From: Comamonadaceae bacterium | GTDB lineage: Bacteria > Pseudomonadota > Gammaproteobacteria > Burkholderiales > Burkholderiaceae_C | Length of the DNA stretch: 64,000 nt | Reading direction: 5' to 3' | Assembly: GCA_947450895.1 (NCBI GenBank) | Contig: CANFWT010000001.1 | Location: forward strand, 1 to 64,000 | Shown: positions 7,815 through 16,804 of the stretch, one piece after another | Layout of the letters: each line of letters begins with the position of its first letter | Numbering within the stretch: position 1 is the first letter of the stretch | Program-made: the position numbers and the translations under genes | Notes under the pieces: model-generated | What the model saw: only the letters and a program-made list of their open reading frames with translations | What the model was told of the DNA's origin: nothing | Database searches by the model: none

Positions 7815-9317
7815 TTAGCCCTCAATAAACTCCACAGGCCAAGCTGTTTTCTGCCATGCCAAGGCCTCTTCGCGCAGCAGATAAGCTGATTGCGGAAACT
7901 CCTGAATCCAGGGGCCAGCACAAACTATTTGCAGCTTTGCGGTGGAAGAACAGGCGATGCGTACACCGCTGAGCTCGGGCGTACGCCGTGCATGGCACAA
8001 AATGACTGCGAGCCGCAGTGCAAGCAACTGTGCCCGCAAGTCGTCAACTGCCAAGTCTGCTTCGAGCTTGCGCAATTTGCCACGGTGGCCCAGTACCAGC
8101 AGACTCAAGCGGTGCAATTCAGCCAATGAAAATCCCATGGCATCGGCGTTGTCCAAAATATACGCACCGTGCTTGTGGTAATCGCTGTGGGAGATATGGC
8201 TACCAATTTCATGCAGTTCTGCAGCCCAGTTGAGTTTGCGCACGCTGCGCTCGGCATCCAAAGCGAGCGCTTGAGACTGGGTAGCCACCAATTGACCAAA
8301 CAAGGCAGTGGCAACCTGCCCAACCCGTGCGCCATGGGTCCGGTCCACGCCAAATTTGCTGGCCAATCGGTTGACGGTTTTGAGCCGCAGGTCGCTGCTT
8401 GTCTGGGTATCGCCCTGCAACTCCGACAGCAGGCCGTGGCGCAAACCTCCGGCAGTGGGGTACAGGGTTTGAATGCGCAGCAAACTGAACAGCGCCCTGG
8501 TAACGCTCAGGCCGCCACCAATCACAGCTTTACGATCCTCGCGCATGCCGTTGATTTTGATGCGGTCTGTGCTTTGCGCAAGAACCAATTTTTCCAGTAA
8601 CCAATCCAGGCCCTCCTGGGTCACCGCGCCTTGTGGCCAACCTGCGGCCGTTAGCACGTCACTGATGGCGCTGATGGTGCCCGCCGATCCGTAGGCCACA
8701 TCCCAGTGCCCTGGGTGGTACGCGTCCAGTGCTTCATCCAAAACTGCTTTGGCTGCGATCTCAGCCATTTCAAAGGCCCGTCTGCTCAGCATGCCATCGG
8801 GAAAGTAACGGGTAGACCAGGCGATGCTTCCCACCCGAAACGACTCCATGACCCGTGGCTTCGCACCTTGGCCCAAAATAAGTTCTGTTGAGCGACCGCC
8901 AATGTCAATCACCAAACGCCGTTCATCCGAAGGAGGCAGGGATTGGGCCACTCCCAAATAAATCAGTCGGGCCTCTTCGCGCCCTGAAATCACATCGATG
9001 GGAAAACCGAGCACTTGAGTGGCCTGCGCCAAAAATGCATCACGGTTGCGCGCTTCACGCAGGGTTTGGGTGGCGACCGCCCGCACTTGATGCGGCATGA
9101 AGCCCGACAGTCTTTCGCCAAAGCGTGCCAGACAGTCCCAGCCACTTTGCATTGCGTTATCGGTCAGATTGCGGTCTGCGTCCAGGCCGGCGCCTTGGCG
9201 CACCGTTTCTTTGATGTATTCGGTACGTTCAAACGTCCCGTGGTCCACTACGCCAATCTCCAGGCGAAAACTGTTGGAACCCAAATCAATGGCAGCAAAG
9301 CGGTTTTCAGAAGTCAT
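7815..9317 (-). CDS. ppx: Exopolyphosphatase (Ppx/GppA family)
   Basis: The 500-residue protein has the actin-like ATPase fold signature at its start (FAAIDLGSNSFRLEIG), a second phosphate-binding stretch (VIDIGGRSTELILG) and a C-terminal HD-type helical domain (ELHEIGSHISHSDYHKHGAYIL). It removes terminal phosphates from polyphosphate and possibly the 5' phosphate of pppGpp. The start is placed at the ATG at 9317, since the eight residues before it are not conserved in the family. It is convergent with ppk1-sixA across the H1-like gene, so synthesis and breakdown enzymes sit together. Confidence 0.93.
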   Translation of the reverse strand: MTSENRFAAIDLGSNSFRLEIGVVDHGTFERTEYIKETVRQGAGLDADRNLTDNAMQSGWDCLARFGERLSGFMPHQVRAVATQTLREARNRDAFLAQATQVLGFPIDVISGREEARLIYLGVAQSLPPSDERRLVIDIGGRSTELILGQGAKPRVMESFRVGSIAWSTRYFPDGMLSRRAFEMAEIAAKAVLDEALDAYHPGHWDVAYGSAGTISAISDVLTAAGWPQGAVTQEGLDWLLEKLVLAQSTDRIKINGMREDRKAVIGGGLSVTRALFSLLRIQTLYPTAGGLRHGLLSELQGDTQTSSDLRLKTVNRLASKFGVDRTHGARVGQVATALFGQLVATQSQALALDAERSVRKLNWAAELHEIGSHISHSDYHKHGAYILDNADAMGFSLAELHRLSLLVLGHRGKLRKLEADLAVDDLRAQLLALRLAVILCHARRTPELSGVRIACSSTAKLQIVCAGPWIQEFPQSAYLLREEALAWQKTAWPVEFIEG

Positions 9318-9400
9318 TAAAAACGATTTATACAATTTCAACGCGTGAAGGATAGCACCACCGCCGCGCTGCTGGGCGCAAGGGTGTAACGCACAAGAAA

Positions 9401-9422
9401 AAGCCCAGCAGAAGCTGGGCTT
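9401..9422 (-). terminator. Intrinsic terminator of the fasciclin gene
   Basis: AAGCCCAGC at 9401-9409 pairs with GCTGGGCTT at 9414-9422 around the loop AGAA. On the minus strand the stem is followed by a U-rich run (TTTTTCTTG). It lies 28 bases past the fasciclin stop and before ppx, separating the two leftward units. Confidence 0.85.
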
Positions 9423-9450
9423 TATGCCGCTGCGCTGCTGGCGCAGGGGC

Positions 9451-9951
9451 TTATTTTTTGACTGGCGTCATCACCGTGTCAACGATGTGGATCACTCCGT
9501 TGGTTGCGACGATGTCCGCCTGAACGACCGCAGCGTTCTCCACCGTCACAAAGTCACCGGCCTTGGACAGGGCCAGCGGGTCACCATTGAGTGCCTTGAC
9601 GGTACTGTTCTTCACGTCTTTGGCCATAGCGACGCTGGGGATCACATGGTATGTCAGCAGGTCTTTGAGCTTGGCGGGGTGCTTGGCCAAGTCTTCCATG
9701 GTGGCGGGTTTGACCGCTTTGAACGCTTCGTTATTGGGCGCAAACACAGTGAACGTTCCCGGCGCCTGCAGGTCCGCCGTCAATCCTGCGGACGTAATCA
9801 GGCCGCTGAGGGTGCTCAGCGATGGCGTTTTAGCAATGGTATCGGCCACGCTGGTAGGTTTATCTACCGTGGCGCAGGCGCTAAAGAGGGCCGCTACGGC
9901 AAGCAATACGGCAGCGCGACGTGCGGTATCAATGACTTTGGACATGGGCAT
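9451..9951 (-). CDS. Fasciclin-domain lipoprotein
   Basis: The protein has 166 residues from the ATG at 9951, which has GGAG 9 bases upstream. The N-terminus is a basic/hydrophobic signal (RRAAVLLAVAALFSAC) with a lipobox-like FSAC, C26 being the likely lipidated cysteine. The rest is one fasciclin (FAS1) domain: the H1 motif TFTVFAPNNEAFKAV, the central YH motif LLTYHVIPSV and the closing block NGVIHIVDTVMTP. FAS1 domains mediate adhesion or surface protein interactions; the ligand here is unknown. It diverges from pstS with its own Pho box, suggesting induction on phosphate starvation. Confidence 0.85.
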   Translation of the reverse strand: MPMSKVIDTARRAAVLLAVAALFSACATVDKPTSVADTIAKTPSLSTLSGLITSAGLTADLQAPGTFTVFAPNNEAFKAVKPATMEDLAKHPAKLKDLLTYHVIPSVAMAKDVKNSTVKALNGDPLALSKAGDFVTVENAAVVQADIVATNGVIHIVDTVMTPVKK

Positions 9952-9980
9952 GTTGTGTATCTCCGGGTTAGAAACCGTGG

Positions 9981-10014
9981 AAGATAAGACCATAAAGTGA
10001 CAATCGTGTGACAT
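9981..10014 (-). promoter_or_regulatory. Pho box and -10 for the fasciclin lipoprotein gene
   Basis: On the minus strand, 10014-9997 reads ATGTCAC-ACGA-TTGTCAC, two direct repeats of the PhoB half-site (consensus CTGTCAT/C) with an 11-base period. Exactly 10 bases further is TATCTT (9986-9981), a good -10. This is the architecture of PhoB-activated promoters, where the box replaces the -35. The predicted message starts about 23 bases before the start codon. Confidence 0.8.
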
Positions 10015-10070
10015 ATCAGGGTATTGTCTGGCTGGAATCTGGCCTCGGCGAGCGCAAATACAGTGGAACA

Positions 10071-10104
10071 ATGTCATTTTTCTGTCACAAATAGTTCTTA
10101 CATT
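10071..10104 (+). promoter_or_regulatory. Pho box and -10 of the pst operon
   Basis: ATGTCAT-TTTT-CTGTCAC at 10071-10088 is a near-consensus PhoB site, with 11-base repeat spacing, and TACATT at 10099-10104 stands 10 bases downstream as the -10. pstS starts at 10140. The box is 56 bases from the oppositely oriented box of the fasciclin gene. Confidence 0.9.
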
Positions 10105-10139
10105 GCCTTAGTCATTCCAACACATCGAAAAGGTTTTCC

Positions 10140-11180
10140 ATGAAATTTTCACGCAATTACCCAGCCCTAGTGGCCGCTGTCGCCTCGGTGTTGTCTCTGG
10201 GCTTGGCCCAGGCGCAAGAAATTACTGGGGCGGGTGCCAGTGCGCCGGCTCCTCTGTACTCCAAGTGGGCCTCGGATTACAACAAGGCGACGGGCGTCAA
10301 AGTGAACTACCAGTCGATCGGTTCGGGTGGTGGTATCAAACAAATCGACTCCAAAACCGTCGACTTTGGCGCGTCCGATGCGCCCCAGACGGACGATGCC
10401 CTGAAGGCCAAGGGTCAAATTCAGTTCCCCACCGTGGTGTTGGGCGTGGTACCCATTGTCAATGTCAAAGGCATTGAACCCGGCCAGCTCAAGCTCAACG
10501 GCCAGGTATTGGGCGACATTTACCTGGGAAAAGTCGCACGTTGGAATGACGCAGCGATCAAGGCACTGAATCCGAATTTGGCTCTGCCAGACGCAGCGAT
10601 CGCGCAAGTCCGACGTGCAGACGGTTCCGGAACCACGTTTTTGTTCACCAACTATTTGAGCAAGGTCAACGCGGAGTGGAAGTCCAAAGTGGGCGAGGGT
10701 GCGGCTGTGAACTGGCCTGTTGGTGCGGGTGGAAAGGGTAACGAAGGCGTTTCGGCATTTGTGGCCCGCCTGCCCAACTCGATTGGCTATGTCGAATACA
10801 CCTACGTGAAGCAAAACAAGCTGTCCTTTGTGACGATGCAAAACGCTGCAGGCAATTTTGTGGCGCCCGACGACACGGCATTCAAAGCTGCAGCCGCTGG
10901 CGCGGACTGGAGCAAGTCGTTTAACCAAATCATCACTAACATGCCTGGCAAAGACAGCTGGCCTATTTCTGGTGCCACGTTTATCTTGATGCATGCCAAA
11001 CAAGACAAGCCTGCTAATGGCCTCGAAGCCTTGAAGTTCTTTGAGTGGGCTTATCGCACCGGGGACAAGACTGCCAGCGATTTGGAGTACGTTCCTATGC
11101 CCAAGTCGGTGGTGGCGGCCATTGAAAAGCTGTGGTCTGAAGTGAAAGACGCTAACGGCAAGCCCGTTTGGACCAAGTAA
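10140..11180 (+). CDS. pstS: Phosphate ABC transporter, periplasmic binding protein
   Basis: PstS captures inorganic phosphate in the periplasm and hands it to PstCA. The 346-residue protein starts with a clear signal peptide (cleavage after LAQA, residue 25). It shows the ligand-binding segments ITGAGASAPAPLY, IGSGGGIKQI and VDFGASDAPQ, and the RADGSGTT loop that contacts phosphate. The length is normal. It is the first gene of the pst operon behind the Pho box, and a strong hairpin separates it from pstC. Confidence 0.97.
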   Translation: MKFSRNYPALVAAVASVLSLGLAQAQEITGAGASAPAPLYSKWASDYNKATGVKVNYQSIGSGGGIKQIDSKTVDFGASDAPQTDDALKAKGQIQFPTVVLGVVPIVNVKGIEPGQLKLNGQVLGDIYLGKVARWNDAAIKALNPNLALPDAAIAQVRRADGSGTTFLFTNYLSKVNAEWKSKVGEGAAVNWPVGAGGKGNEGVSAFVARLPNSIGYVEYTYVKQNKLSFVTMQNAAGNFVAPDDTAFKAAAAGADWSKSFNQIITNMPGKDSWPISGATFILMHAKQDKPANGLEALKFFEWAYRTGDKTASDLEYVPMPKSVVAAIEKLWSEVKDANGKPVWTK

Positions 11181-11200
11181 GTTAAGGTTCAGCCCCTCTT

Positions 11201-11223
11201 GGTCGCCGGTCTTTCCGGCGGCC
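11201..11223 (+). other. Intercistronic hairpin between pstS and pstC
   Basis: GGTCGCCGG at 11201-11209 pairs with CCGGCGGCC at 11215-11223 over the loop TCTTT, a nine-pair GC-rich stem with one G-U. No T-tract follows, so it is not a full terminator. It probably protects the pstS end of the message or slows polymerase, allowing more PstS than membrane subunits. Confidence 0.65.
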
Positions 11224-11248
11224 GCTTCAAACCCACCGATCGCTAACA

Positions 11249-12214
11249 ATGGCTCAACCACTCTCCATGAAAAGACCCCGGTCTGGCCCTTGGGCCGATC
11301 AGCTATTTGGCTATTTCGCGAAAGGCTCCGCATTGCTCACGCTGGGGCTTTTAGTGGCGATACTCGGCTCGCTGACTCTGAGTGCGTGGCCTGCGATAGA
11401 TAAATACGGGCTCTCTTTTTTGACCAACACCGCTTGGGATCCAGTCAAAGAAGAGTTTGGTGGACTGGTCATGATCTATGGCACGATTGCCACATCAGTG
11501 ATTGCACTGGTGATTGCGGTCCCAGTGAGTTTTGGCATCGCGATGTTTCTGACAGAGTTGTCCCCGGCCTGGCTGAAAAGGCCGCTGGGAACGGCCATCG
11601 AGTTGCTGGCAGCGATCCCATCGATCGTTTACGGCATGTGGGGTTTGCTGGTCTTTGGACCCGTCCTCGCAACCTATGTTCAGCAGCCCTTGCAAGAGTT
11701 GCTCTCTGGCGTCCCTGTGTTGGGTGCACTGGTGTCTGGCGCGCCGGTTGGCATTGGCATTTTGTCGGCTGGAATTATCTTGGCCATCATGATCATTCCT
11801 TTCATCTCTTCAGTGATGCGGGACGTTTTCGAGGTTACGCCCGCGCTTCTTAAAGAGTCAGCTTACGGCCTGGGAGCCACTACCTGGGAAGTCGTCTCCA
11901 AGGTGGTTTTGCCCTACACCAAAGCGGGTGTCATTGGGGGCATCATGCTGGGCCTGGGACGGGCGATCGGGGAGACCATGGCCGTCACCTTTGTCATCGG
12001 CAACTTCAATCAGCTCGATTCGCTGAGCCTGTTTCAAGCCGCCAACAGCATTACCTCTGCATTGGCCAACGAATTCGCCGAAGCGGGCCAAGGATTGCAC
12101 CAGGCCGCATTGATGTACCTTGGCTTGGTACTGTTTTTCATCACCTTTGTCATTCTTTCTTTGTCCAAGCTTTTGCTGGCGCAATTGCGCAAAGGCGAAG
12201 GATCTAAAACATGA
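11249..12214 (+). CDS. pstC: Phosphate ABC transporter permease PstC
   Basis: The 321-residue inner-membrane permease has six predicted membrane segments and the permease EAA-type loop ([20 protein letters not shown]) that docks on PstB. The N-terminal segments ([22 protein letters not shown]) match PstC rather than PstA. It forms the heterodimeric channel with PstA. Its stop overlaps the pstA start by four bases (ATGA), indicating coupled translation. An in-frame ATG six codons in (11267) is a possible alternative start. Confidence 0.96.
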   Translation: MAQPLSMKRPRSGPWADQLFGYFAKGSALLTLGLLVAILGSLTLSAWPAIDKYGLSFLTNTAWDPVKEEFGGLVMIYGTIATSVIALVIAVPVSFGIAMFLTELSPAWLKRPLGTAIELLAAIPSIVYGMWGLLVFGPVLATYVQQPLQELLSGVPVLGALVSGAPVGIGILSAGIILAIMIIPFISSVMRDVFEVTPALLKESAYGLGATTWEVVSKVVLPYTKAGVIGGIMLGLGRAIGETMAVTFVIGNFNQLDSLSLFQAANSITSALANEFAEAGQGLHQAALMYLGLVLFFITFVILSLSKLLLAQLRKGEGSKT

Positions 12215-13113
12215 GCGCCACAATCAACAGCGGTGCGGCAGTGCGAGCGGTGGGCACGAGCGATGGCTACGCGGCACGCGCACAGAAGTTCTCTCGTCGC
12301 AAGCGCGTAGACCAATTGGCAACCGGATTGGCCTTGTTGGCCATGGCCTTTGGCTTATTTTGGCTATTCTGGATATTGCTTCAAACCGTCATCTTGGGAA
12401 TCGGTGGCCTATCCTTGGCTACCTTGACCCAAATGACCCCTGGGCCCAACGAAGAGGGCGGTCTGGCCAATGCGATTTATGGCTCGTGCCTGATGGTCGG
12501 TCTGGCAACGTTCGTTGGTACGCCCATTGGCATCATGGCTGGTATTTACCTCGCGGAGTTTGATCGCACCGGTTGGCTGGCTAATGTCACGCGCTTTGTT
12601 AACGATATCTTGTTGTCGGCGCCATCGATCGTGATCGGACTGTTCGTCTACGCGATTGCGGTGAACCCGGTACACACGTTTTCTGCGTTTGCTGGCGTTT
12701 TGGCCTTGGCGCTGATTGTCATTCCCGTTGTAATCCGCACCACAGAGAACATGTTGCAACTGGTTCCTCCGGGCTTGCGCGAGGCTGCTTACGCGCTGGG
12801 CTCACCGAAGTGGAAGGTGATCATCAGTATTACGCTGAAATCAGCGCGCGCTGGCGTGATCACGGGTGTGCTCTTGGCGGTGGCGCGCATCGCGGGAGAG
12901 ACGGCTCCGCTGCTGTTTACGGCCTTGAGCAACCAGTTCTGGACATCAAGCCTTGGCCAGCCCATGGCAAGCCTGCCGGTCACGATTTTCAAGTTCGCAA
13001 TGAGCCCCTACGAAAACTGGCAAAAGTTGGCTTGGGCGGGGGTGTTCCTGATCACTCTGGCTGTACTGGGTCTCAATATCGCGGCGCGCGTGCTAACGCG
13101 GGTCAAAAGCTGA
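12211..13113 (+). CDS. pstA: Phosphate ABC transporter permease PstA
   Basis: The 300-residue permease is the partner of PstC. It has six hydrophobic segments, the PstA-type N-terminus with a soluble extension of about 35 residues before the first membrane helix, and the EAA loop [23 protein letters not shown] conserved [13 protein letters not shown] segment follows the loop. It starts inside the pstC stop codon and is followed by pstB after 44 bases. Confidence 0.96.
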   Translation: MSATINSGAAVRAVGTSDGYAARAQKFSRRKRVDQLATGLALLAMAFGLFWLFWILLQTVILGIGGLSLATLTQMTPGPNEEGGLANAIYGSCLMVGLATFVGTPIGIMAGIYLAEFDRTGWLANVTRFVNDILLSAPSIVIGLFVYAIAVNPVHTFSAFAGVLALALIVIPVVIRTTENMLQLVPPGLREAAYALGSPKWKVIISITLKSARAGVITGVLLAVARIAGETAPLLFTALSNQFWTSSLGQPMASLPVTIFKFAMSPYENWQKLAWAGVFLITLAVLGLNIAARVLTRVKS

Positions 13114-13157
13114 CGCTAGCGGCAACGCTCTAACCATTCGTACCCGAAAGTATTCCT

Positions 13158-13937
13158 ATGCACCACACCGATACCGGCACCATTCAGACCAAGATTGCCG
13201 TCAAGGACCTGAATTTTTACTACGGCAAGTTCCATGCGCTCAAAAATATCAATTTGGACATTCCCGCAGGCAAAGTGACGGCCTTTATCGGCCCGTCGGG
13301 CTGCGGCAAGTCGACTTTGCTGCGGGTTTTTAACCGCATGTTTGAGCTTTATCCTGAGCAGCGCGCTGAGGGCCAAGTCATGCTCGATGGCGAAAATTTA
13401 CTCACCAGCAAAGAAGATGTTGCCTTGCTGCGCGCCAAAGTGGGCATGGTGTTCCAAAAGCCCACGCCCTTTCCGATGTCGATTTTTGACAATATTGCGT
13501 TCGGCGTGAAGTTGTTCGAGGACCTCAATACCACCGATATGGAAGAGCGCGTCGAGTGGGCACTGCGCAAATCCGCACTGTGGACGGAGGTCAAAGACAA
13601 ACTCAACCAAAGTGGCTCCAGTCTCTCGGGCGGTCAGCAGCAGCGCCTGTGCATTGCGCGCGGCATTGCCATCAAGCCAGAAGTTTTGCTCCTCGACGAG
13701 CCGTGTTCGGCACTGGACCCCATTTCAACGGCAAAGGTCGAGGAGTTGATTGTTGAGCTCAAGACCGATTACACCGTGGTGATCGTGACCCACAATATGC
13801 AGCAGGCCGCCCGTTGCAGCGACTACACGGCATACATGTACTTGGGCGACCTGATCGAATTTGGTGCCACCGAGCAGATGTTTTTTAAGCCGACCCGCAA
13901 GGAAACCGAAGACTACATCACGGGTCGCTTTGGTTGA
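13158..13937 (+). CDS. pstB: Phosphate ABC transporter ATP-binding protein
   Basis: The 259-residue ATPase powers PstCA. Walker A is GPSGCGKST (residues 45-53), the ABC signature is [14 protein letters not shown], and Walker B is [12 protein letters not shown], followed by the H-loop [14 protein letters not shown] near the end is typical of PstB. Family length and gene order are standard. phoU follows after 66 bases. Confidence 0.97.
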   Translation: MHHTDTGTIQTKIAVKDLNFYYGKFHALKNINLDIPAGKVTAFIGPSGCGKSTLLRVFNRMFELYPEQRAEGQVMLDGENLLTSKEDVALLRAKVGMVFQKPTPFPMSIFDNIAFGVKLFEDLNTTDMEERVEWALRKSALWTEVKDKLNQSGSSLSGGQQQRLCIARGIAIKPEVLLLDEPCSALDPISTAKVEELIVELKTDYTVVIVTHNMQQAARCSDYTAYMYLGDLIEFGATEQMFFKPTRKETEDYITGRFG

Positions 13938-14003
13938 GTGCCGGTCGCACCACGAGGCGCTTCACCATCTGCTTTGCCTATCGCATTTGAACAGGAAATT
14001 TTC

Positions 14004-14705
14004 ATGCCCGACAAACACCTTTCCACCCAATTCGACAGTGAGTTGACCTCGGTATCTTCCCGGGTCATGGAACTCGGCGGACTGGTCGAATCCCAAATAC
14101 GCCAAGCGATTTTTGCGCTCCAGCATTTCAACAAGGACGTGGCGCATGAAGTGACGGCCAACGAAGTGCGCGTCAACGCCATGGAAATCGAAATTGACCG
14201 GGATCTGTCCTCCATCATCGCCCGGCGCCAGCCCACCGCGCGTGATTTGCGGTTGTTGATTGCCATCTCCAAGACCACGGCCAATTTGGAGCGTGTGGGT
14301 GACGAAGCGGAGAAAATTGCCCGCATGGTCTGCTCCATTATTGACGGTGGTGCACCACGGGCCTTGCCTTCGCTGGAGTTGCGCTATGCGGCCGATTTGG
14401 CATCGGGCTTGCTCAATAAGGCGCTCGACGCTTTTGCCCGACTGGATGTGAATGCGGCGCTCAGCATCCTCAAGGAGGACGATCTCATCGACAAGGAGTT
14501 CGATGGTTTTGTGCGCAAACTCATTACCTACATGATGGAAGACCCGCGCACCATTTCCGCGAGCCTGGACCTGCTGTTCCTGGCCAAAGCCATTGAGCGC
14601 ATTGGTGACCATGCCAAAAACATTGCAGAGTTCATCATTTACGTGGTGAAGGGCGAAGACGTCCGTCACAGCTCAATGGATCGGATTGAGTCTGTCATCA
14701 AATGA
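14004..14705 (+). CDS. phoU: Phosphate signalling regulator PhoU
   Basis: The 233-residue protein is made of two repeated three-helix bundles, each with an E/DxxxD metal-binding stretch (VGDEAEKIARM, and later RIGDHAKNIAEFIIYV). PhoU links the PstSCAB transporter to PhoR so that the Pho regulon is silent when phosphate is plentiful. The ATG at 14004 follows an AGGAAAT ribosome site, so the upstream 22 codons of open frame are not used. Its stop overlaps the phoB start (ATGA). Confidence 0.96.
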   Translation: MPDKHLSTQFDSELTSVSSRVMELGGLVESQIRQAIFALQHFNKDVAHEVTANEVRVNAMEIEIDRDLSSIIARRQPTARDLRLLIAISKTTANLERVGDEAEKIARMVCSIIDGGAPRALPSLELRYAADLASGLLNKALDAFARLDVNAALSILKEDDLIDKEFDGFVRKLITYMMEDPRTISASLDLLFLAKAIERIGDHAKNIAEFIIYVVKGEDVRHSSMDRIESVIK

Positions 14706-15430
14706 GAACCATGCCTGCCGTGTTGGTGGTGGAAGACGAGCCCGCCATTGCCGAACTGATTGCTGTGAATTTGCGGCACAACGGCTTTCGTCCTACCTGG
14801 GCGATGGACAGCGCCAGCGCGCAGCGCGAGATGGATGCTGCTTTACCGGATTTGATCTTGCTCGACTGGATGCTTCCCGGCGAAAGCGGTCTGTCGCTGG
14901 CTAAGCGCTGGCGCGCCAACGAGCGCACCAAGGGCGTGCCTTTGATCATGCTGACGGCGCGGGGAGACGAGGCCGACCGCGTTGCCGGCCTTGACGCGGG
15001 CGCAGATGATTACATTTCCAAACCTTTTTCCACCAAAGAGCTTTTGGCGCGTGTGCGCGCGGTACTTCGCCGCCGTGCGCCGGAACAAGACGGCGAGGCG
15101 ATTGTCATCGCCGGGCTGAGTTTGGATTCGGCTACCCATCGCGTCTCATTTGTGGATCAGCCGCTTAAATTAGGACCCACCGAGTTCAAGCTACTGCACT
15201 ATTTGATGGGCCATGCCGAGCGCGTACACAGCCGGGGACAGTTGCTCGACAAAGTATGGGGCGACCACGTATACATTGAAGAACGGACCGTCGACGTGCA
15301 TGTAAAGCGCTTGCGTGAGGCGCTGGGAGCGGCTGGCGCTATGGTGGAGACCGTGCGCGGTGCAGGGTATCGATTGACATCCAAGCCGTCCGTGGCTGTA
15401 CCCGGGGCCGCCAAGGCGCAGCTTGGATAG
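14702..15430 (+). CDS. phoB: Phosphate regulon response regulator PhoB
   Basis: The OmpR/PhoB-type regulator has 242 residues. The receiver domain (residues 5-120) has the acidic pair E11-D12, the phosphoacceptor D55 in LILLDWMLPG, T/A at LTARGDE and K in ISKPFS. The C-terminal winged helix (about 135-230) includes ERTVDVHVKRLREAL, the recognition helix. It binds the Pho boxes seen upstream of pstS and the fasciclin gene. It is translationally coupled to phoU and sits 3 bases before phoR. Confidence 0.96.
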   Translation: MRTMPAVLVVEDEPAIAELIAVNLRHNGFRPTWAMDSASAQREMDAALPDLILLDWMLPGESGLSLAKRWRANERTKGVPLIMLTARGDEADRVAGLDAGADDYISKPFSTKELLARVRAVLRRRAPEQDGEAIVIAGLSLDSATHRVSFVDQPLKLGPTEFKLLHYLMGHAERVHSRGQLLDKVWGDHVYIEERTVDVHVKRLREALGAAGAMVETVRGAGYRLTSKPSVAVPGAAKAQLG

Positions 15431-15433
15431 GTT

Positions 15434-16804
15434 TTGATCTCGCGCACCTTAGGGCGACTGCTGAGCTTTGCCCCCTTTCAAATGCTGGGCGCTGCCTTTG
15501 GTTGGTGGTTCAGTACCCAGTTTTTGCCTCCAAGTCAAAGTGGCCTGGCTTGGGCGCTCGCATGCGCTTTGCTGTCAAGTTACGCATGGCACGTGCTCGA
15601 TGTGGCGCTGGCCATGCGTTTGCTGCACTGGCTCAACTTCGGTGACATTTCGCGAACCCGCGTCGGTGTTGGCCTGTGGGGAGATATTTCAGACCGCGTG
15701 CGGCGCCTGATGCGCTCGCAGGACCGGGCTGTGGCGCAGCGCGATGACAGGTTCCAAGATTTTTTGGCGGCAATGCAGGCCTCGCCCAACGGCGTGGTGT
15801 TGCTCGATGAAGACCTGCGAATCGAGTGGTGCAACCAGTCGGCGCAATCGCACTTCGGCCTGGACGTGAGCCGCGACTTGTTGCAACACTTTGGCAACTT
15901 GGTGCGGGATCCTGGATTTGGCGCTTATTTGGCGGCGGGTGATTTCGAGCGTGACGTGCTCATGCCCGGCCGACGTAGCACCTTGGCCAAGCCCGTGCGC
16001 TTGTCGGTGCATATGCATCCCTATGGGGACGGGCGAACCTTGCTGCTATCGCGCGATGTGACGGCCGTGGAGCAGGCCGAGGCCATGCGGCGCGATTTTG
16101 TGGCCAACGTGTCCCATGAAATCAGAACGCCACTGACGGTGCTTTCCGGCTTTATTGAGACGCTGCAAAGCCTCAACCTGTCTGATTCTGAGCGGGTGCA
16201 ATACCTTCAGCTGATGGCCCAGCAAGCCGATCGCATGCAGTCGCTGGTCAGCGATCTGTTGACGCTGTCCCGTTTGGAGGGGAGTCCCTTGCCTTCGGCA
16301 CAGGAATGGGTTCCTATGGGGCCGATTTTTGACCAGTGCCGCCAGGAGGTCACCGAACTGTCGCGCGTCTTGTGGGGGCAGCCCCAAGGCCTCGAATTTG
16401 ACATTGAGTCCGGAATCTGCGTTGCTGGATCCGCCGTCGAGCTTCACAGCGCAATGCTCAACCTTATTGGTAACGCCGTGCGCTACACCCCTGAAGGCAA
16501 AAATATCTATGTCCATTGGCGCGCACAAGGTGACGGCAGCGCAGTGTTCGAGGTCCGAGACGAAGGCGTTGGCATTGCCGCTGAGCACATTCCACGCCTG
16601 ACGGAACGTTTCTACCGGGTCGACCGCAGCCGTTCGCGCGACACCGGCGGCACGGGTCTGGGCCTGGCCATCGTCAAGCATGTGACGCAGCGCCATGGTG
16701 CGGAACTTTCGATTGTCAGTACCCCGGGCGAGGGTTCCACCTTCAAAGTGCATTTTGGGCAGGCCAGGGTCAAAATCCCGTCAGAGCCTACTTGCGCTGC
16801 ATAA
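15434..16804 (+). CDS. phoR: Phosphate regulon sensor histidine kinase PhoR
   Basis: The 456-residue kinase starts at a TTG, three bases after the phoB stop. The next in-frame ATG (15485) would cut into the first of two N-terminal membrane segments (MLGAAFGWWFSTQFL and LAWALACALLSSYAWHV). A PAS domain (FLAAMQASPNGVVLLDEDLRIEWCN) precedes the dimerisation helix with the H-box VSHEIRTPLTVLSGF (H near residue 228). The ATPase domain shows the N box (LHSAMLNLIGNAVRYTP), DEGVGI and GGTGLGLAIVKHV. There is no large periplasmic loop, as in PhoR of E. coli. The 3' end overlaps the convergent membrane-protein gene by 17 bases. Confidence 0.95.
   Translation: MISRTLGRLLSFAPFQMLGAAFGWWFSTQFLPPSQSGLAWALACALLSSYAWHVLDVALAMRLLHWLNFGDISRTRVGVGLWGDISDRVRRLMRSQDRAVAQRDDRFQDFLAAMQASPNGVVLLDEDLRIEWCNQSAQSHFGLDVSRDLLQHFGNLVRDPGFGAYLAAGDFERDVLMPGRRSTLAKPVRLSVHMHPYGDGRTLLLSRDVTAVEQAEAMRRDFVANVSHEIRTPLTVLSGFIETLQSLNLSDSERVQYLQLMAQQADRMQSLVSDLLTLSRLEGSPLPSAQEWVPMGPIFDQCRQEVTELSRVLWGQPQGLEFDIESGICVAGSAVELHSAMLNLIGNAVRYTPEGKNIYVHWRAQGDGSAVFEVRDEGVGIAAEHIPRLTERFYRVDRSRSRDTGGTGLGLAIVKHVTQRHGAELSIVSTPGEGSTFKVHFGQARVKIPSEPTCAA

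Noticed and set aside
10167..11333. A 388-codon minus-strand frame opposite pstS
   Set aside because: PstS is complete with a signal peptide and ligand motifs; the antisense frame has no family features.
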